Shown here: positions 8,617 through 17,533 of the stretch, in pieces
Layout: the number at the start of each line of letters is the position of its first letter
Numbering within the stretch: the first letter of the stretch is position 1
From: Rhodothermaceae bacterium bin80
GTDB taxonomy: Bacteria; Bacteroidota; Rhodothermia; Rhodothermales; Bin80
Reading direction: 5' to 3'
Assembly (NCBI GenBank): GCA_002238805.1
Contig: MPNB01000031.1
Location: 1-37,102, forward strand
DNA: 37,102 nt
Notes under the pieces: model-generated
Seen by the model: the letters and a program-made list of their open reading frames with translations, nothing else
What the model was told of the DNA's origin: nothing
The model's database searches: none
Position numbers and translations under genes: made by a program

Positions 8617-9776
8617 CTAGCCCCTCAACATCCCCAAACGAGGTATCCTTCTGGACATTTTTTCGTGCTTTGCTCAAGCAGCGCTGGCTGATCATCGGGA
8701 TCACCGGGTTCGCCGGAGCAGCTGCGGTAGTTATCAGCCTCTTTCTGTCGAACTGGTACATGGCCGAGACACGCCTCCTGATCCCCGGACAAACATCTTC
8801 CGGCTTACTTTCGGGGGTCATCAGTGGGCGTCTCGGAGGCAGCGCCTCATCACTACTTGGAGGATTGGTCAGCGATTACCAGCAGCAGCTTGCCATACTG
8901 GATAGCCGCACGTTAAAACAAAGTGTTGTGGAAGAGTTCGATCTCATAGAGGTGTATGATCTTGCCGACAGTGAAGCCCCTATGGAATACGCTATTGAGG
9001 AGCTGGAGGGGAATGTCGAATTTGTTGTGGATAATGAATACAACTACCTGTCCGTGCAGGCCTATGATAAAGACCCGCAGCGTGCGGCCGATATGGCTAA
9101 CTTCTTTGTCTCGGAGTTAAACCGGATCGGAATAGACTTGTCAACGCAAACTGCCCGTGCGTATCGCCGTACCGTAGAAAAACGTTATCAATCGTTCGAA
9201 GACAGTCTGGCTGCCGTAAGGCTGGCTACGCGAATACTCCAGGAAGAAACAGGTGTGTTGGATTTACCTACCCAAGGAGCTGCATTTGCGGAAGTACTTG
9301 GAGAGTGGCGGACTCAAATCTTCGTGGCTGACCTCGAGCTCGATAACCTGCGCTTTCTGTACGGCGACAGTCACTCACAGACACGTGCAACACAACGGGC
9401 AGTTGATCAGGCCTGGCAATCCTACAATCATGCACTGGAGGGGCAGGAACAGATTATGCCGGTAGCCCAGGACATCCTGCCGGAAATTGCACACAGATTC
9501 ATCAAATTACAGACGGACACAGTTATCTTGGGCGCACTTCTTGAGTTTACACGGCCGGTACTGGAAGAAGCCAGGCTGGAAGAAGAGCGCGCATCGCAAT
9601 CGGTCCAGGTTCTGGACCCCGCTATACCTCCTGCTGAAAAAGCTCGCCCTTGGCGTGCAGCTATTTGCGTTGTCAGCACGTTCTCAGCCTTCCTGCTCTC
9701 CATACTCTACGTCCTGATCAGTACCTGGTGGAGAAAAAATCATACACTGATTGCCGAACACCTGAGTTCTGGATAA
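8613..9776 (+). CDS. Chain-length determinant (Wzz/GumC-type) inner-membrane protein
   Basis: A 387-aa protein whose ATG overlaps the stop of the export gene (ATGA at 8613-8616), implying translational coupling. It has the polysaccharide co-polymerase layout: a cytoplasmic N-terminus, TM1 at ~28-46, a large periplasmic part with predicted helices (~150-330), and TM2 at ~343-363 followed by a short tail. No Walker A kinase domain is present at the C-terminus, so a regulatory tyrosine kinase, if any, is encoded elsewhere. In this family the protein sets sugar chain length and bridges polymerase and export channel, which fits its neighbours on both sides. A Gly/Ser-rich stretch near residues 62-85 is unusual but not disruptive. 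Confidence 0.85.
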   Translation: MTSPSTSPNEVSFWTFFRALLKQRWLIIGITGFAGAAAVVISLFLSNWYMAETRLLIPGQTSSGLLSGVISGRLGGSASSLLGGLVSDYQQQLAILDSRTLKQSVVEEFDLIEVYDLADSEAPMEYAIEELEGNVEFVVDNEYNYLSVQAYDKDPQRAADMANFFVSELNRIGIDLSTQTARAYRRTVEKRYQSFEDSLAAVRLATRILQEETGVLDLPTQGAAFAEVLGEWRTQIFVADLELDNLRFLYGDSHSQTRATQRAVDQAWQSYNHALEGQEQIMPVAQDILPEIAHRFIKLQTDTVILGALLEFTRPVLEEARLEEERASQSVQVLDPAIPPAEKARPWRAAICVVSTFSAFLLSILYVLISTWWRKNHTLIAEHLSSG

Positions 9777-9829
9777 GCCGAGATGCACTACTATTGAAGT
9801 GAACCCTCGATGCTCAAGAAAAGCACGAC

Positions 9830-11308
9830 ATGGGACAGGTAGGCGCCCTATCAACTCCTTTAAAACTGTACCGTACCGGTAATGCAGTAATCACTGCTGG
9901 GTTCATCTTGGGCTTGGCACTGGCACTGGCACTTGCCACCACTGGATCTGTGGTCTACGCAGTTGCACTGCCTGTGGCAATACTCGGTGCAGTGGCCATG
10001 TGCTTTTTCTTTGCAAACCCCTTGATCAACCTAGTGGTAGCCATTGTTGGTTTCGTGTTGATAGCCTCCAATGAGACCGGCTTTCAGGTGATGGAGGTTG
10101 CCTATGCTGCTTACCTGTTTGCAGTACTTATGATGTGGTTCCTGCAACATGTTGTTTTGGGATCAGAAAATATTCTGACTGAAAAAGTAGATCGATCTCT
10201 GGCCATATTTCTGTGTTTGCTTCCGGCAACTTTGATCCTTACCGCGGTATTTCACGGAGATTTCAGGGTAGCGGGCAGCGAGTTGATTTCGCTGTCAATG
10301 TTGCTGATATATTTTCCAGTAAAGCATACTGTGGTCCATCACAAATTCGGACCGAGGGTCATGCTTACTACTGTGGTGCTTATGAGTGCAGGAGTCGCGT
10401 TGTTGAACACATTCAACTATGCATCTGATCTGGCGGGAGCAACTGCGTTATGGCAAGTGGCCGGCTCACGGGTTGTCGTTAATGATTGTTTACTCATGGT
10501 TGGTGCACTCATGAGTCTAACATTACTGGTGTATGCCAAGGGCTTCCTCCCAGTACTGCTTTCCGCGGTTGCTCTGTCGCTCACACTCGCCGGCTTGATC
10601 ATGACTCAGGCCCGTGGGTTCTGGCTTGCTTTTGCCTTCGGTGCAGCTGCCCTTGTTCTACTCGTTCGTACCCCCGAGCGCATCAAAATACTGACGGTCG
10701 GGACCATTGTTAGCTTTATAATTCTGGGGATGGGTTACGTGTTGATCGGGCCATTCCTAGGTGTGATCCTCGAAGGGATCACTGAACGCTTTGGCTCCAT
10801 TGCCACAGCTTTTACGCAGGACCTGTCTCTCGTGAACCGGTTCAGGGAAACTGGTGCCGTGCTTGAGAAAATTGCAACGAACCCACTCATTGGACATGGC
10901 CCCGGAGTATCCTACCTGTTTTTTGACATTGTTCATCAATCAACAGATACGGATTCATTCGTGCATAATGGATACATCGGACTGTGGTACAAGTATGGGA
11001 TATGGGGGCTTGGGTTAGTACTGTATTTCTGGTATTCCGTGGTCAGGCTGGGCTTGCGAGCGTTCCGGAGTGATTCTGCCGAACGCTGGACTCGCTTGGC
11101 AGGCTTAGCGGGCGCCGTACCCCTGATTGCATTAACGATTTCGACATTGACACAAAATCCGTTTTTCCTCAAAAATTATCTTTTCATTATTGCCATTGCT
11201 GCCGGACTGGCTGCCGGTGCCGGGCAACGAATAATGCGAGACCGGTCGGATATTAACAGCATGGGCCCAGGTAATCCAAAATCGAACAATCACAGTCAAG
11301 TTGAGTGA
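9830..11308 (+). CDS. O-antigen polymerase / ligase family membrane protein (Wzy/WaaL type)
   Basis: A 492-aa polytopic membrane protein with about ten to twelve hydrophobic segments. Near residues 340-400 it carries GHGPGVSYLFFD and then VHNGYIGLWYKYGIWG. The HNGY motif in a large loop is typical of the O-antigen ligase/polymerase superfamily. By context it most likely polymerises the repeat unit whose length the upstream Wzz-type protein controls; a ligase function cannot be excluded by sequence. It lies 53 bp after the Wzz gene. A purine-rich AAGAAAAG a few bases before the ATG may act as ribosome site. The C-terminal ~25 residues are hydrophilic. Confidence 0.82.
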   Translation: MGQVGALSTPLKLYRTGNAVITAGFILGLALALALATTGSVVYAVALPVAILGAVAMCFFFANPLINLVVAIVGFVLIASNETGFQVMEVAYAAYLFAVLMMWFLQHVVLGSENILTEKVDRSLAIFLCLLPATLILTAVFHGDFRVAGSELISLSMLLIYFPVKHTVVHHKFGPRVMLTTVVLMSAGVALLNTFNYASDLAGATALWQVAGSRVVVNDCLLMVGALMSLTLLVYAKGFLPVLLSAVALSLTLAGLIMTQARGFWLAFAFGAAALVLLVRTPERIKILTVGTIVSFIILGMGYVLIGPFLGVILEGITERFGSIATAFTQDLSLVNRFRETGAVLEKIATNPLIGHGPGVSYLFFDIVHQSTDTDSFVHNGYIGLWYKYGIWGLGLVLYFWYSVVRLGLRAFRSDSAERWTRLAGLAGAVPLIALTISTLTQNPFFLKNYLFIIAIAAGLAAGAGQRIMRDRSDINSMGPGNPKSNNHSQVE

Positions 11309-11425
11309 CGCCTTCAACCTTTGGAGAGTCCTATCAATCACAGGTCAGGCTACCACCCGAATAGCTGACCGATACGCCCTCGTTTTGCCCGTTCTTCACT
11401 TTCAGCTTGAACACACGATTGGTTG

Positions 11426-12601
11426 ATGCGAATTTTAATTCATGATTTCGGGGCCTACGCTTTCCCAATCACGCTCAGCCGTGCTCTGCAAAACCGTGGA
11501 CATGAGGTGGCACACGCATACTGTGACAGTCTTGTCACAACCCCTCGCAATGTATGTGAGAGCATATCAAATCTCACGCTTCTCCCCGTTCGGACCGCAC
11601 AAACATTCAATAAATACAACCTCATCCGACGCTGGAGGCAGGAACGTGAATATGGACGTTTAGCAGCGCATGTCATTTTGGATTTCAATCCGGACATTGT
11701 CATTTCCGCAAATGCACCACTGAGTGCACAGGACTGCATACTGCGAACGTGCAAACAACACGATATACAGTTCGTGTTCTGGCTACAGGATCTCATAGGA
11801 TTGGCAGCATCGAAAGTACTGAAATCCAAACTACCACTGCTCTCTTCGGCTATCGGACGGTATTTTCAGTCCATGGAAGGTAGGCTCCTGCGTGAGAGTA
11901 ATGCAGTTATCGCAATTACCGAAGACTTCCGCCCTGCCCTCCGGGAATTTGATGTTGCTCCCGATCGCTGTCATGTGATTGAGAATTGGGGGGTTCTGGA
12001 GAAACCTACCGATGAGCCTAAAACATGGGCACGCCTACATAAGCTTGAGGATCGCCCCATCCTGCTCTACACAGGTACCTTAAGCATGAAGCACAACCCG
12101 GCTATACTCGTGCACCTCGCACAAAAGTTTGGGGAGCGTGCACAGGTTGTGGTTGTTTCCCAGGGAGCAGGAGCGGCCTGGCTTACTCAGGCCATTGAAA
12201 CACACAACCTTCTCAACCTGGTGGTGCTGCCCTATCAAAATCCGGATCAACTGCCGGCAATGTACGCCAGTGCCGAGGTACTCCTCGTTCTGCTCACGGA
12301 AGATGCGGGGCAATTTTCTGTGCCCTCCAAAGTGCTGACCTATCTCTGCGCAGGACGCCCGGTTCTTGCGGCTATACCCACGGAAAATCTTGCCGCACGC
12401 ATCCTTGAAGAGTCAGGGGCTGGTTTCGTCACTGCACCTGACGACCATACAGGTTTTATACAAAAAACTGAGATGCTCCTTGATGCACCTGAGCTGCGCC
12501 AATCCATGGGGGAAAAAGCGAAAATTTGGGCAACAAAAAAGTTTAACATTGAGCAAATTACCGATCAGTTCGAGCGCGTAATTCAGCAGACGTGCGCATG
12601 A
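11426..12601 (+). CDS. Glycosyltransferase family 4 protein (WbuB-like)
   Basis: A 391-aa GT-B fold glycosyltransferase. I start at the ATG at 11426 (MRILIHDFGAYAFP); a TTG directly precedes it in frame. The N-terminal half has an acceptor-side Rossmann pattern. The C-terminal half holds the nucleotide-sugar site: RPILLYTGTLSMKHNP (~213-228) and PSKVLTYLCAGRPVLA (~306-321), where a Glu is more usual at the position just after KVL. It resembles WbuB-type transferases that add N-acetylated amino sugars, but the donor cannot be deduced. It lies 117 bp after the polymerase gene. Its stop overlaps the next gene's ATG, so the two transferases are probably made together. Confidence 0.86.
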   Translation: MRILIHDFGAYAFPITLSRALQNRGHEVAHAYCDSLVTTPRNVCESISNLTLLPVRTAQTFNKYNLIRRWRQEREYGRLAAHVILDFNPDIVISANAPLSAQDCILRTCKQHDIQFVFWLQDLIGLAASKVLKSKLPLLSSAIGRYFQSMEGRLLRESNAVIAITEDFRPALREFDVAPDRCHVIENWGVLEKPTDEPKTWARLHKLEDRPILLYTGTLSMKHNPAILVHLAQKFGERAQVVVVSQGAGAAWLTQAIETHNLLNLVVLPYQNPDQLPAMYASAEVLLVLLTEDAGQFSVPSKVLTYLCAGRPVLAAIPTENLAARILEESGAGFVTAPDDHTGFIQKTEMLLDAPELRQSMGEKAKIWATKKFNIEQITDQFERVIQQTCA

Positions 12602-13767
12602 AGAAACAGATTGCTTACGTGGCTCGCTTTGTGCCGGAATATCGGCGACCTGTTCTTGAGGAACTCAATGATCGTCTAAATGGACGACTCGTCGTATGTG
12701 CAGGTACTCCCCCGGGAATTTCCTTCAAAGCACTTTCCAGCGGGCCTGCGCCGACCTATAAGCGCATCCAGCTACGTAACACCTGGATCGGCGGACAAAG
12801 GGCTTTGATTCAAGACATACGCCCCGTTATTGCCTGTAACTCGACCGTCCTGCTGGCAGAAGAATCCCCTCGTACGCTCTCGCTGCCCTGTCTGCTGGCG
12901 ACTGCTAAAAGAAAAGGGATTGGCACATTGCTCTGGGGGCATTTTTCATCCAATAGACGTGCATTCTCTAAACTCCATCCATTCGACCTCTACCGCGTAG
13001 CACTTGCAAAAAGAGTGGACGGCTGTGTCTGCTACACGGATGAAATCGCCGAACTAATACACTCATACGTACCTAGTAAACACTGCTTTGTCGCACGCAA
13101 CACGCTGAATACTCCCAAACTGTTCAAACTGTACAGTGCATTAGCAGCGGAAGGTAAGGCACATGTTCGGAACCGCCTAGGCTTGCCTGAGCAGGGGAGA
13201 ATCGTGGTTTTTATTGGACGTCTGGTAGCAGACAAGCGCCCGTCCATCCTCTTGGACCTGCACAAAGCCTTGGGAAATACCGAACAGACTGCTCTCATTC
13301 TCATTGGTGACGGACCAGAACGTACCAAGCTGCTGCATAGGATTGAAAGTGAAGGTTTAAACAATATATTTCTCACAGGTGCGCTCCCGCACCTAGAGGA
13401 TTCTTCTCCGTGGATGTATGCGGCAGACCTAATGGTTTGCCCGGGATATGTCGGACTGAATGTTAACCACGCATTTTGCCTGGGCCTTCCCGTTGTAACC
13501 TGCACAAGCCCTGATCCACATATCCGCTACCACAGTCCGGAAATCGCCTACCTGCAACCTGATGTGAACAGCATGCAGGCCCGCCACGGCGATCTCAATG
13601 AGCTTGTTAAAGCAGTCCTCGCCGTCTTGGATAACAGAAAATATTTCTCAGCTAATGCGCTTGCGTATGCAAAATCGAATCTGAGACTGGAAAATATGGT
13701 GGACGGCTTGGTAGAGGCTATCCAGTATGCAGAAGAACGTACACTGGCACGAGAACGACTCCCCTAG
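12598..13767 (+). CDS. Glycosyltransferase family 4 protein
   Basis: A 389-aa GT4 enzyme. The ATG at 12598 overlaps the TGA of the preceding gene (ATGA), which makes it a better start than the in-frame GTG at 12592. The C-terminal donor half shows IVVFIGRLVADKRPSILLDL, LILIGDGPERTKLL and LMVCPGYVGLNVNHAFCLGLPVV, the standard GT4 segments. The usual E-x7-E motif is replaced by a GLNVNHAFCLGLPVV pattern, a known variant in some GT4 proteins. It closes the polysaccharide operon. No initiating sugar-phosphate transferase and no flippase are in the window, so the pathway must be completed by genes elsewhere. Donor and linkage are unknown. Confidence 0.84.
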   Translation: MKKQIAYVARFVPEYRRPVLEELNDRLNGRLVVCAGTPPGISFKALSSGPAPTYKRIQLRNTWIGGQRALIQDIRPVIACNSTVLLAEESPRTLSLPCLLATAKRKGIGTLLWGHFSSNRRAFSKLHPFDLYRVALAKRVDGCVCYTDEIAELIHSYVPSKHCFVARNTLNTPKLFKLYSALAAEGKAHVRNRLGLPEQGRIVVFIGRLVADKRPSILLDLHKALGNTEQTALILIGDGPERTKLLHRIESEGLNNIFLTGALPHLEDSSPWMYAADLMVCPGYVGLNVNHAFCLGLPVVTCTSPDPHIRYHSPEIAYLQPDVNSMQARHGDLNELVKAVLAVLDNRKYFSANALAYAKSNLRLENMVDGLVEAIQYAEERTLARERLP

Positions 13768-13829
13768 GACCTGTACATAGTATCTGCCCGATAGCTGACC
13801 ACACAAACGAATTAGATCTGATATATTTT

Positions 13830-13850
13830 GCGGGAGTTCTTACATCCCGC
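13830..13850. terminator. Hairpin between convergent genes
   Basis: GCGGGA and TCCCGC form a 6-bp GC-rich stem with a 9-base loop between the end of the glycosyltransferase operon (13767) and the end of the TonB-dependent receptor (13982). There is no good T-run on either side. It is a plausible but weak bidirectional transcription stop. Confidence 0.3.
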
Positions 13851-13981
13851 TCACGGGTCAATGTCGAATTATGTGTAAACGTGCCCTGCACCCATTGTTA
13901 CGGCTCACATCCCTGATTAACTTGATTTAGTACTGTTATCGTGCACCTATTCCCACACAGCAGTGAATATCTGGTATTTGG

Positions 13982-16588
13982 TTAGAACGTGATCGTAGTG
14001 GTCATTGAGATCGTCCGCGACGCCCCAAGCCAAGCAGCGTTCTCAGTAATGGCGGACAGATATGCTTCGTCGAACAAGTTGTTTGCAACCAGCGAGAATT
14101 CCGTTGACCGAAACAAACGGCCCAAGGATTCTCCCGATAAACTGACGTAAGCATCCGCGATCCAATAGGCATCCGAGTGCCAGTCAGCCGTCAGGCTCAC
14201 ACGACGCGAAGCCGTATACTTTGCTGATAGCCCCACACTTAGCGGACCGGGTCGATCAACGGAAATAACCCAAAGCTGATCAGGCACGCCCGTAACGGCA
14301 GTGCCTGGTAAAGTCCCTTGGTCCGCATCCACAGCAGCATCGCCGCTACCAATATACTCTGAGTTGTTCCGCGTATAGGCGGAATAGAGGGATACTTTAC
14401 GTGGTAGTTGCACAGTAGCCGAGAGCTCAAACCCACGCGCATCTAAACCGCCTGCATTGAAGTATGCCCCTCCGCCCGGAATGAGATAATTCGGTCCAGC
14501 GACTGTTTGCGGACCGAGAAATACAATGCGATTCTGGAAATCCACGGCGTACCAGGTACCGCTCAAAGCAATCCGATCACCCGAAAATTGCACACCTACG
14601 TCAATATTCGAAGCAGTTTCCGGTTCAAGCTCATCAAGGCTCCGACCGGGTACTTCCAGCAGTGCCGAACTGAATGCCCGGAAGTTCTCGGAGTAGCCGG
14701 CAAACAGACGTAATCCTTCTATCGGCGATTCATACGTAACCCCCCCGGAGAAGAGTAGATCCGAGTTGGACTCTGCGGTCAAATCTGGATCCACATTGAA
14801 CTTGTCTGTGCGCGATACTTCAACGAGAAACTGTCTGACGCCGGCACTGACAGTAAACGGGCCCACATAAAGAGTCTCTTCAAGATACCACCTGAATATG
14901 TGCTGTGGAAACTCCCAGTCGTATTGTTGCCAATAGGGCTGCTCATCCCACATTTCGTTAAGCGAAGGATCCAGTATACGGTGCCAGTCCCGACTGAGAA
15001 GGCGTCGTGAACTCTCATACCACATTCCGGCACGCAGCGAACTGCCAACCGCACCAATCAATGCGAACCACTCTTCCTCAACCGTGATACCGATCCGATC
15101 CTTCCCGTAGTGGCTATGTCGATACGACTGAACGGCCGTCGCCCCCGGATGGCATGCAGGATCAACCTCCGGTCCACTTGCTCCGTAATAATTGAAAATA
15201 TATGATGATGTACACCCAGGCTCGGGCGACACGGCCGAGCCGTTCCGATCAACAAAACGTATCAATCCGAGTTGTTGTCCACCACGGATTGGAGCCTCGC
15301 CCCGCAGTTCCGACTCCGGTCCACCTTGATCGTCAGAAAGATCAACAATGTACGGGGGCAACCAGTCGCCTCGGCCTCTATTCCGATGAAAGTAGGCTCC
15401 CGTGGTGATTGAGATGCCCACGCCAGTCGCCCAGTTGGCTTTGACGTAACCGAAGGTGTTGCTCCGCAACGTCGTCCAGCCGCGTCTGTAGAATTGGTTC
15501 AGATATGGTACGCCAGGCCAGTCATCAATCAGGCGGTCCCACCGCGGGTTTGCCCTAAAATCAGCTTCGCTGTAAAGTCGCTGATAGACATCCTCGTTAA
15601 TATGATCGTATGAAAAATAGCTGGTGAGATCAAGAGGCCCCAGCGTTGAAGCGAATTTCGCAGCGAAGTGCTCGCGCTCATTTTGCGCGGAGCCCTGAAT
15701 CCAATCGGTCCCTTCCTGGCGGAGTGCTGTTATCCAGGCATGTGCCTTTTCCCCAAACAGCGGCCCGGTATCAATACGCATGGCGATCCGCTTCGCATCA
15801 TGCTCACCAACCGTAGCCGATACGGTGTAACGTCGCGCTGGTGCGGGATCGTCCGTGATATAGTTAAATGTTCCGCCCAGAGCCTCCACCGACTGGGAGG
15901 CGATGTCGGCGGTTCCCTGCGATACTTCAATGCCACCTAGGTTGGTAATGTCAACAAACCGACTCGCCTTCGCACCACTCCAATAATCAGATGTGCCGTT
16001 TGAGAATCCATCAATCGTGGTCCCAATTTGTGATTCATTGATCGTTACTTGAAAACCTCGCATGGCAACGTTGCTTGACCAGTCATCCATACCATATGAA
16101 TCGCCTTCCTGAACGGATACGCCAGGAAGGTTGTCTATGACCGATGCCACGCTGGTAATTGGAGACTGCTGACGGATCATCGGAGCAGCGACCACATTGC
16201 TCGCAAAGATTTTAGGTTCTTCGCCGACAATGCTGATTTCCTCCATCCTGACCACGTCGAGTTGCATAGGAACATCAATCACTGTGACGCCTGGACTCAC
16301 CGTGTGGCGCTGCGTCCGAAATCCCACGAAAGAAAAAATCAGTACATCGTCCTCAGTCCGAAGATCAATCGCGTACTTGCCATCTTGATCCGTGATGGTG
16401 CCGATAAACGTGCCATCAATCACAACCGTAACCCCTGCTAACGGCTCGCCAGTGTCATCTGCCACCACTGTTCCCGTAACCGATATTTGTGCGCTGGCAC
16501 CTTGGTGAAACAGCGAAACCAATAAAATCACAAAGAATCCGCTTCTGATTTTCATGACTGCACGAATAAACGAGTGAATCTGTTTCAT
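13982..16588 (-). CDS. TonB-dependent receptor with N-terminal carboxypeptidase-regulatory domain
   Basis: An 868-aa outer-membrane receptor. A signal peptide ends near ...LFHQGASAQ (~34). Then comes a CarboxypepD_reg-like beta domain (ISVTGTVVADDTGEPLAGVTV, ~35-120). The plug follows (SPITSVASVIDNLPGVSVQEG, then a VAMRGFQVT-like stretch and GGIEVSQGTADI). A 22-strand-type barrel runs to a C-terminal phenylalanine (ISMTTTITF). This architecture is common in Bacteroidota and relatives for TonB-driven import of siderophores, vitamins or oligomers. No SusD-like partner is adjacent, so a SusCD polysaccharide system is not indicated. The substrate is unknown. Two ATGs (codons 1 and 12) could start the signal peptide. 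Confidence 0.9.
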   Translation of the reverse strand: MKQIHSFIRAVMKIRSGFFVILLVSLFHQGASAQISVTGTVVADDTGEPLAGVTVVIDGTFIGTITDQDGKYAIDLRTEDDVLIFSFVGFRTQRHTVSPGVTVIDVPMQLDVVRMEEISIVGEEPKIFASNVVAAPMIRQQSPITSVASVIDNLPGVSVQEGDSYGMDDWSSNVAMRGFQVTINESQIGTTIDGFSNGTSDYWSGAKASRFVDITNLGGIEVSQGTADIASQSVEALGGTFNYITDDPAPARRYTVSATVGEHDAKRIAMRIDTGPLFGEKAHAWITALRQEGTDWIQGSAQNEREHFAAKFASTLGPLDLTSYFSYDHINEDVYQRLYSEADFRANPRWDRLIDDWPGVPYLNQFYRRGWTTLRSNTFGYVKANWATGVGISITTGAYFHRNRGRGDWLPPYIVDLSDDQGGPESELRGEAPIRGGQQLGLIRFVDRNGSAVSPEPGCTSSYIFNYYGASGPEVDPACHPGATAVQSYRHSHYGKDRIGITVEEEWFALIGAVGSSLRAGMWYESSRRLLSRDWHRILDPSLNEMWDEQPYWQQYDWEFPQHIFRWYLEETLYVGPFTVSAGVRQFLVEVSRTDKFNVDPDLTAESNSDLLFSGGVTYESPIEGLRLFAGYSENFRAFSSALLEVPGRSLDELEPETASNIDVGVQFSGDRIALSGTWYAVDFQNRIVFLGPQTVAGPNYLIPGGGAYFNAGGLDARGFELSATVQLPRKVSLYSAYTRNNSEYIGSGDAAVDADQGTLPGTAVTGVPDQLWVISVDRPGPLSVGLSAKYTASRRVSLTADWHSDAYWIADAYVSLSGESLGRLFRSTEFSLVANNLFDEAYLSAITENAAWLGASRTISMTTTITF

Positions 16589-16672
16589 CGTTGATAGAAG
16601 GCAATTATAGTGGGCTTTCCATTAACTGTGTGGATAAGCTCTCAGATTCAGGATGAGGGTTAATGAATTAGG

Positions 16673-16765
16673 GAGACTGTTGCACAAAGCTATTGAATTT
16701 TGAGACTGTCGCACAAACTATCGAGATTGACCCTTGAAGTATTCTTCTCCAAAATTTCGACGCTT
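16673..16765 (+). repeat. IS-end repeat, copy A (with a partial third copy)
   Basis: GAGACTGTTGCACAAA occurs at 16673, and a fuller 64-bp unit at 16702-16765 begins GAGACTGTCGCACAAAC. The latter matches 16935-16998 at 58 of 64 positions by hand alignment. The GAGACTGTTG start is typical of insertion-sequence termini. Two adjacent outward copies without any transposase suggest remains of nested or excised elements. Confidence 0.6.
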
Positions 16766-16934
16766 AAAGCGATTGTGATTTTTCAATGCTCTGGCCTAAA
16801 GATACAACCTAGCATGAATTAATAATAATATAACCAATATATAACAGAAAAGAACATAATTGACGAAAAAATACCTGTAATCATTACTAAATTGGGGATG
16901 CGTAGAAGTTAGCAAGGGATGTGTCCATAGTGTT

Positions 16935-17013
16935 AAGACTGTTGCACAAACTATCAAGATTGAGCCTTGAAGTGTTCTTCTTCAAAATTTCGACGCTTTT
17001 TTCAACAGCCTCT
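16935..17013 (+). mobile_element. Miniature inverted-repeat element, copy B of the 64-bp repeat
   Basis: The second copy of the 64-bp unit begins AAGACTGTTGCACAAAC. It runs into TTTTTTCAACAGCCTC at its right side, whose reverse complement GAGGCTGTTGAAAAAA resembles the left end. The ~80 bp between imperfect inverted ends codes for nothing, so this looks like a MITE or an internally deleted IS. The parent element is not in the window. Confidence 0.5.
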
Positions 17014-17045
17014 TAGTAGTATTAGGTCTAGGATGGATTTCTTTG

Positions 17046-17161
17046 TTGGCTCTTCATCTTTTTTAGTGGAGAGATCAATTTCGGACTCCATCTGGGTAGA
17101 GTTCCAGTCCTCCGAAGGCTTCCAAAAACAGACTACCCACTCATGAAAGTGAAGAGCCCAA
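17046..17161. repeat. Inverted repeat pair with GGCTCTTC-type ends
   Basis: TTGGCTCTTCATCTTTT (17046-17062) and the reverse complement TTGGGCTCTTCACTTTC (17145-17161) face each other across about 80 bases. GGCTCTTC is a common start for ISL3-family termini. With no open frame between them this may be a deleted IS or a second miniature element. The family assignment is a guess from the ends only. Confidence 0.35.
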
Positions 17162-17533
17162 AATTTTAAACTTTCTGCACCCTCTACCGGCGGTTTTGAT
17201 TTCCTGGATTACCACTGGGTTGATCCACTCTGGCGTTTTACTGCTCAAAGGAAAAGCGCATTACAAACACCTTTGAGGTGTCGTTCAAACCACCTGTGTA
17301 ATCTTCATCCATACCCTATATGACCATAGGTGCCGACCTTCATGTCCGGGAATCTCCTAAACGAATCTGGTAGATGATCATGCCCTTATTCGCGTCATGC
17401 AAATCCGCCGAAGAGGCGTGTCACAACAAAAGCCTATCTCACTGACTGGTATAGAAAAAATTCAGTCTCTTCACCTCAAAAACTGCATCCGTCCTGTGGA
17501 GGCTAAATAAGTCACAACGGATCGGGATAGTTT

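Larger units (their letters stand above)
16589..17533. other. Non-coding stretch containing mobile-element relics
   Basis: About 945 bases lie between the divergently placed receptor start and the end of the transporter gene. It is AT-richer than its neighbours and has no open frame of note. It holds a 64-bp direct repeat in two copies, a third partial copy of its first bases, an ~80-bp miniature element with inverted ends, and a second inverted repeat starting GGCTCTTC. A perfect 6-bp hairpin lies at 17267-17281. I see no intact transposase remnant in the rest (17162-17533). Confidence 0.6.

Noticed and set aside
13032..13505. 157-aa minus-strand frame within the second glycosyltransferase
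   Set aside because: Antisense shadow of a well-supported GT4 gene.
16702..16998. The 64-bp repeat pair as a two-unit CRISPR or a riboswitch
   Set aside because: The start GAGACTGTTG and the inverted closing end fit insertion-sequence termini better, and the spacing is single and irregular.
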